Shown here piece after piece: positions 61,479 to 64,000 of a stretch of 64,000 bases of DNA (positions are counted from its first letter, which is position 1; the number at the start of each line of letters is the position of its first letter). The DNA comes from Erythrobacter sp. YT30 (GTDB taxonomy: Bacteria > Pseudomonadota > Alphaproteobacteria > Sphingomonadales > Sphingomonadaceae). The stretch is from NCBI RefSeq assembly GCF_001542875.1, contig NZ_LMAF01000003.1, forward strand, positions 124,001 to 188,000, read 5' to 3'. The translations under genes and the position numbers were made by a program. Below the pieces are notes generated by a model that did not search any database, was not told the DNA's origin, and saw nothing but the letters and a program-made list of their open reading frames with translations.

Positions 61479-62471
61479 ATGGCCAAAAATCGCATTTACC
61501 TAGATCACGCCGCCACTTCGCCGCTGCGCCCCGAAGCGCGCGCCGCGATGGAGGAAGGCTTTGCGATATGGGCGAACCCATCCAGCCCGCACGCAGAAGG
61601 GCGCAGGGCAAAGCAGGCGCTCGAAGACGCGCGCGACCGGATCAAAAAGGCGCTCGGATGGGATGGTGAACTGATCTTCACCAGCGGCGCGAGCGAGGCG
61701 CTCTGGATCGCGCTAAACCGAGCGAAAGTATACCGCCGTGTCGTGAGCGCGGTGGAGCATGACGCCGTGTTCAGAGCCGCGCCGGATGCGGAGATCGTCA
61801 ATGACGACACTGCGTTTGGCGCGGGTTCATTGCTGGGAGTGCAGCACGTCAACTCGGAAACCGGGACGATAAATCCGGTCGATCAGATGGTTGAAACGGT
61901 GCGTGATATGGGCCCGCTCACGCTTTCTGACTGCGCGCAAAGCGCCGGAAAGATGCCGCTGCCAAATGCAGATATGCTGGTTGTTTCGGCCCACAAATTT
62001 GGCGGACCGATCGGTGTAGGCGCGCTGTTGGTGCGTGACTTTAGTTTGCTAGAACCCATTGGAGGGCATGAGCGTGGCTATCGGCAGGGCACTGAAAATG
62101 CTCCCGCTGCTCTGGCCATGGCGGCGGCATTGGAGGCCGGCGATTGGGAAACGACCAGTGACGAGCGACTTCAGTTTGCGAACGAATTTGGCGACCAGGT
62201 TTTGAGATTTGGCGAGCAATGTGACTATGTTTTCGCTCTGGCCCACCCCACCATGTCCGCACAAGCGCTGCTGATCCGTCTTGACGCGATGGGCTTCGCC
62301 GTTTCGGCAGGGAGCGCATGCTCCTCCGGAACTCTCAAGAAGAGCCGTGTGCTTGATGCGTTTGGCGTGCCCGATGATGTCGCTGCGCGCACCATTAGGG
62401 TCAGCATTGGATGGTCGACCACTCCGGACGAGCTGGAGCAATTTGCAGAGGCTTGGCGCTCGCTTGCATAG
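61479..62471 (+). CDS. Cysteine desulfurase-like class V aminotransferase, first copy
   Basis: The 330-residue protein resembles IscS/NifS: YLDHAATSPLRPEARAAM, FTSGASEALWIAL, HVNSETGTINPV, PLP lysine in VVSAHKFGGPIGVG, and the catalytic Cys in SAGSACSSGTLKKS. It is shorter than IscS (about 400) and than its downstream paralogue (360). It releases sulfur from cysteine for Fe-S assembly, probably. The ATG at 61479 has no clear binding site. The second copy starts 51 bases later after a REP-like element. Confidence 0.88.
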   Translation: MAKNRIYLDHAATSPLRPEARAAMEEGFAIWANPSSPHAEGRRAKQALEDARDRIKKALGWDGELIFTSGASEALWIALNRAKVYRRVVSAVEHDAVFRAAPDAEIVNDDTAFGAGSLLGVQHVNSETGTINPVDQMVETVRDMGPLTLSDCAQSAGKMPLPNADMLVVSAHKFGGPIGVGALLVRDFSLLEPIGGHERGYRQGTENAPAALAMAAALEAGDWETTSDERLQFANEFGDQVLRFGEQCDYVFALAHPTMSAQALLIRLDAMGFAVSAGSACSSGTLKKSRVLDAFGVPDDVAARTIRVSIGWSTTPDELEQFAEAWRSLA

Positions 62472-62482
62472 GAAAAACAGCC

Positions 62483-62507
62483 CTTCGACAAGCTCAGGGC
62501 GAGCGGG
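62483..62507. repeat. REP-like element, single arm
   Basis: CTTCGACAAGCTCAGGGCGA, starting at 62483, matches the core of the repeat at 24293-24380. It lies in the gap between two cysteine desulfurase genes and has no nearby partner arm. Confidence 0.5.
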
Positions 62508-62522
62508 TATTGGCCAAAAGCA

Positions 62523-63605
62523 ATGATCTACCTCGATTACCAAGCCACAACTCCCCTCGCGCCCGAAGCGCGCGATGCCATGCTGCGGTGGCTCGATGGG
62601 CCTGAGGGGACAGGTTTTGGTAATCCGCATTCTTCGCACAAGCTTGGGCGCCAAGCTGCTGCCGCAATCGAAGCAGCGCGCGACAAAGTCGCATCGCTCT
62701 TTCCGCCGGGCGGCAAAGTCATTTTCACTGGAAGTGCGACCGAAGCGCTCAATCTCGCAATCAGGGGAAGCGGGAATAAAGGCTCTGTATCCTATTCGGC
62801 GATAGAACATTCGGCCGTTGGCGACACGGCTGATGCGGCGGGGAAATCGCACGTCCTGAATGTCTCTAAGGAAGGACAATGCAACACCGCACAGGATATG
62901 CCGAATGATGTGCGGATGGTTGCGGTGATGCAGGTCAATAATGAGATCGGCACGATCCAACCGACAATCGACTGGCATCGAAAGGCGAAGGAAGCGGGCG
63001 CGCTGTTCCTGGTCGATGCGGTACAGGCCTATGGCAAGATTACCGTTACGCAGGCCGACATGATCGCGATTTCAGCGCACAAGTTTCACGGGCCAAAGGG
63101 CGTCGGCGCCTTGTGGGTGCGCGATGGTGTGGAGCTCAACGAAGTGCAAACCGGAGGAGGGCAGGAGCATAACCTTCGTTCGGGCACTCTGTCGCCTGCC
63201 CTTATTGCGGGAATGGGCGCAGCGGCGGCGCTTGCCAAAGAGCGCATGGAGGAAGACGCGGCGCATACGCTCGCTCTCTGGAACCGAGCGCGCGAGATGT
63301 TCGACGGTTGGGTGTTGAACGGCAGTGAGGATGCGCGTTGGCAGGGCAATCTCAACATCCGAAAAGACGGCCTAGATGTTGCGAGGCTGATGTCGGAATG
63401 CAGAGATATCATGTTTTCTGCAGGCTCAGCCTGTGCCAGCGGTTCTGGCCGGCCGAGCCATGTACTGAAAGCGATAGGTCTGTCGGACAAGCAGGCCAAA
63501 TCATCGATCCGTCTGGGCTTTGGGCGCTATACCACGATTGATGAGATTGAGACGGCCGCCAATGCAATCAACAAAGCTGCAAAGGAGCAGGAGCAATGGG
63601 GGTGA
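62523..63605 (+). CDS. Cysteine desulfurase (IscS/NifS-type), second copy
   Basis: The 360-residue protein has the full set: IYLDYQATTPLAPEARDAML, GNPHSSHKLGRQAA, FTGSATEALNLAI, AVMQVNNEIGTIQPT, PLP lysine in AISAHKFHGPKGVGALWV, GGGQEHNLRSGTLSP and the catalytic Cys in SAGSACASGSGRPSH. It passes sulfur to Fe-S scaffold proteins in the cytosol. Its last 10 bases overlap the start of the ferredoxin gene, so both are translated together. The first copy precedes it; they are paralogues, not a split gene, because each has its own start and full motifs. Confidence 0.93.
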   Translation: MIYLDYQATTPLAPEARDAMLRWLDGPEGTGFGNPHSSHKLGRQAAAAIEAARDKVASLFPPGGKVIFTGSATEALNLAIRGSGNKGSVSYSAIEHSAVGDTADAAGKSHVLNVSKEGQCNTAQDMPNDVRMVAVMQVNNEIGTIQPTIDWHRKAKEAGALFLVDAVQAYGKITVTQADMIAISAHKFHGPKGVGALWVRDGVELNEVQTGGGQEHNLRSGTLSPALIAGMGAAAALAKERMEEDAAHTLALWNRAREMFDGWVLNGSEDARWQGNLNIRKDGLDVARLMSECRDIMFSAGSACASGSGRPSHVLKAIGLSDKQAKSSIRLGFGRYTTIDEIETAANAINKAAKEQEQWG

Positions 63606-63934
63606 AAGTCAACTTCGTTGATCCGCGCGGCAACTTGCATGAAGCGGAAGCTGAGCGCGGCGATAATTTGCTACGCGTGGGGCAGGCCGCAGGGCTTCCC
63701 TTAGAAGGAACCTGCGAAGGGCAAATGGCATGCTCAACCTGTCATGTGATCGTTGCGGCAGAATGGTTTGATCGACTGCCCGAGTCCTCGGAGGAAGAAG
63801 AGGACATGCTCGATTTCGCCTCGGGCGCGCGCCGCACCAGCCGTCTTTCCTGCCAGATCGAGCTGACGCCCGAACTCGATGGATTGACAGTAAGCGTTCC
63901 TAGCGAAGCGCGCGACGCCAGAGGCATGGGCTAG
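63596..63934 (+). CDS. Adrenodoxin-type [2Fe-2S] ferredoxin
   Basis: The 112-residue protein has the ISC-ferredoxin cluster ligands CEGQMACSTCHV and the fourth Cys in RLSCQIEL, and the early VDPRGNLHEAEAERGDNLL. It gives electrons to Fe-S assembly or a P450/hydroxylase. ATG at 63596 overlaps the desulfurase stop; GTG at 63602 is a second option. GGAGCAGGAG lies just ahead. It converges with the last gene of the window, the stops being one base apart. Confidence 0.93.
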   Translation: MGVKVNFVDPRGNLHEAEAERGDNLLRVGQAAGLPLEGTCEGQMACSTCHVIVAAEWFDRLPESSEEEEDMLDFASGARRTSRLSCQIELTPELDGLTVSVPSEARDARGMG

Positions 63935-63935
63935 G

Positions 63936-64000
63936 TCAGGTCGTCTCTTCTGCCGCCGCGTCGGCAATCACTTCGCGGGCCAACGCCTCGCTCTCGTCTG
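63936..64000 (-). CDS. C-terminal end of an unidentified gene (cut by the window edge)
   Basis: The reverse strand reads DESEALAREVIADAAAEETT and then a TGA at 63936-63938. The frame is open to the window edge, and its stop lies one base from that of the ferredoxin gene, matching the close convergent style of this genome. Only about 21 codons are visible, so no product can be named. Confidence 0.45.
   Translation of the reverse strand, partial: DESEALAREVIADAAAEETT

Noticed and set aside
62049..62978. 309-codon minus-strand frame opposite both cysteine desulfurases
   Set aside because: Antisense to clear genes and to the repeat between them; no recognisable protein pattern.
1..64000. CRISPR arrays, insertion sequences, prophage genes, rRNA operon, replication origin
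   Set aside because: No regularly spaced repeats, transposase, integrase, phage structural genes, rRNA or DnaA-box cluster were recognised on reading both strands.

Overview
The window reads as chromosomal DNA of an alphaproteobacterium of the order Sphingomonadales, most likely family Erythrobacteraceae. This is inferred from gene content and neighbourhoods, not from a search. The supporting points are the ChvI/ChvG - short HprK - RapZ - EIIA(Man) - HPr block with pckA in front, a serC-type leader RNA ahead of serC-serA, HisZ-type histidine biosynthesis, an ECF sigma factor paired with a small DUF6768-like membrane protein, and an S46 dipeptidyl peptidase. The DNA is GC-rich and very compact. 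Many convergent genes overlap or nearly touch at their stops, and no phage, transposon, CRISPR array or rRNA operon is visible.

Layout. 1-4.3 kb: the start of an exported Pro-rich protein cut by the window edge, queF, a LuxR-type HTH fused to an alpha/beta hydrolase-like domain, and two small secreted proteins of unknown role. 4.5-10.5 kb: a surface-sugar cluster with a TylF-like methyltransferase, a GT-B-like protein, a KdsD-type isomerase, a cytidylyltransferase fused to an RraA-like aldolase domain, a metal-type KdsA, and an inositol-monophosphatase-like enzyme on the other strand. Together these look like a route to an activated 3-deoxy-octulosonic (Kdo-like) acid. A second regulator/hydrolase fusion (10.7-12.3 kb) sits on the far side, so two such proteins bracket the cluster. 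12.5-15.7 kb: a frameshifted YadA-like adhesin and the S46 peptidase.

15.8-31.3 kb: tRNA-Thr, TM2 protein, DUF429-like protein, rarA, a PadR regulator, a GT4 glycosyltransferase, serC-serA, hisZ, RidA, secreted hydrolase, purA, L,D-transpeptidase, ECF sigma/DUF6768 pair and a receiver-like/winged-helix regulator. 31.3-45.6 kb: a CysG-N-like protein, lysA with a small lipoprotein and argH, a TlpA-like thioredoxin, FAD monooxygenase, tRNA-Val, asparaginase, MDR dehydrogenase, truA-fmt, recR, DUF1330, def, rmuC and a TrmH-family methyltransferase. 45.6-52.3 kb: the nitrogen-type PTS branch with ChvIG and divergent pckA, a carbon/envelope-stress control block. 52.4-60.2 kb: DUF937-type proteins, a gluzincin/TPR protein, a cNMP-binding flavoprotein lacking redox cysteines, a Tat-exported DUF885 protein, DUF3597 and a TonB-like protein. 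60.5-64 kb: a hairpin-rich repeat segment, a hydrolase diverging from an iron-sulfur group (two cysteine desulfurases and a ferredoxin) with a Fur-like inverted repeat between them, and the end of one more gene.

The most unusual elements are the cytidylyltransferase-RraA fusion inside the ulosonic-acid cluster and the two DNA-binding/hydrolase fusions around it, one of which has threonine in place of the usual nucleophilic serine.
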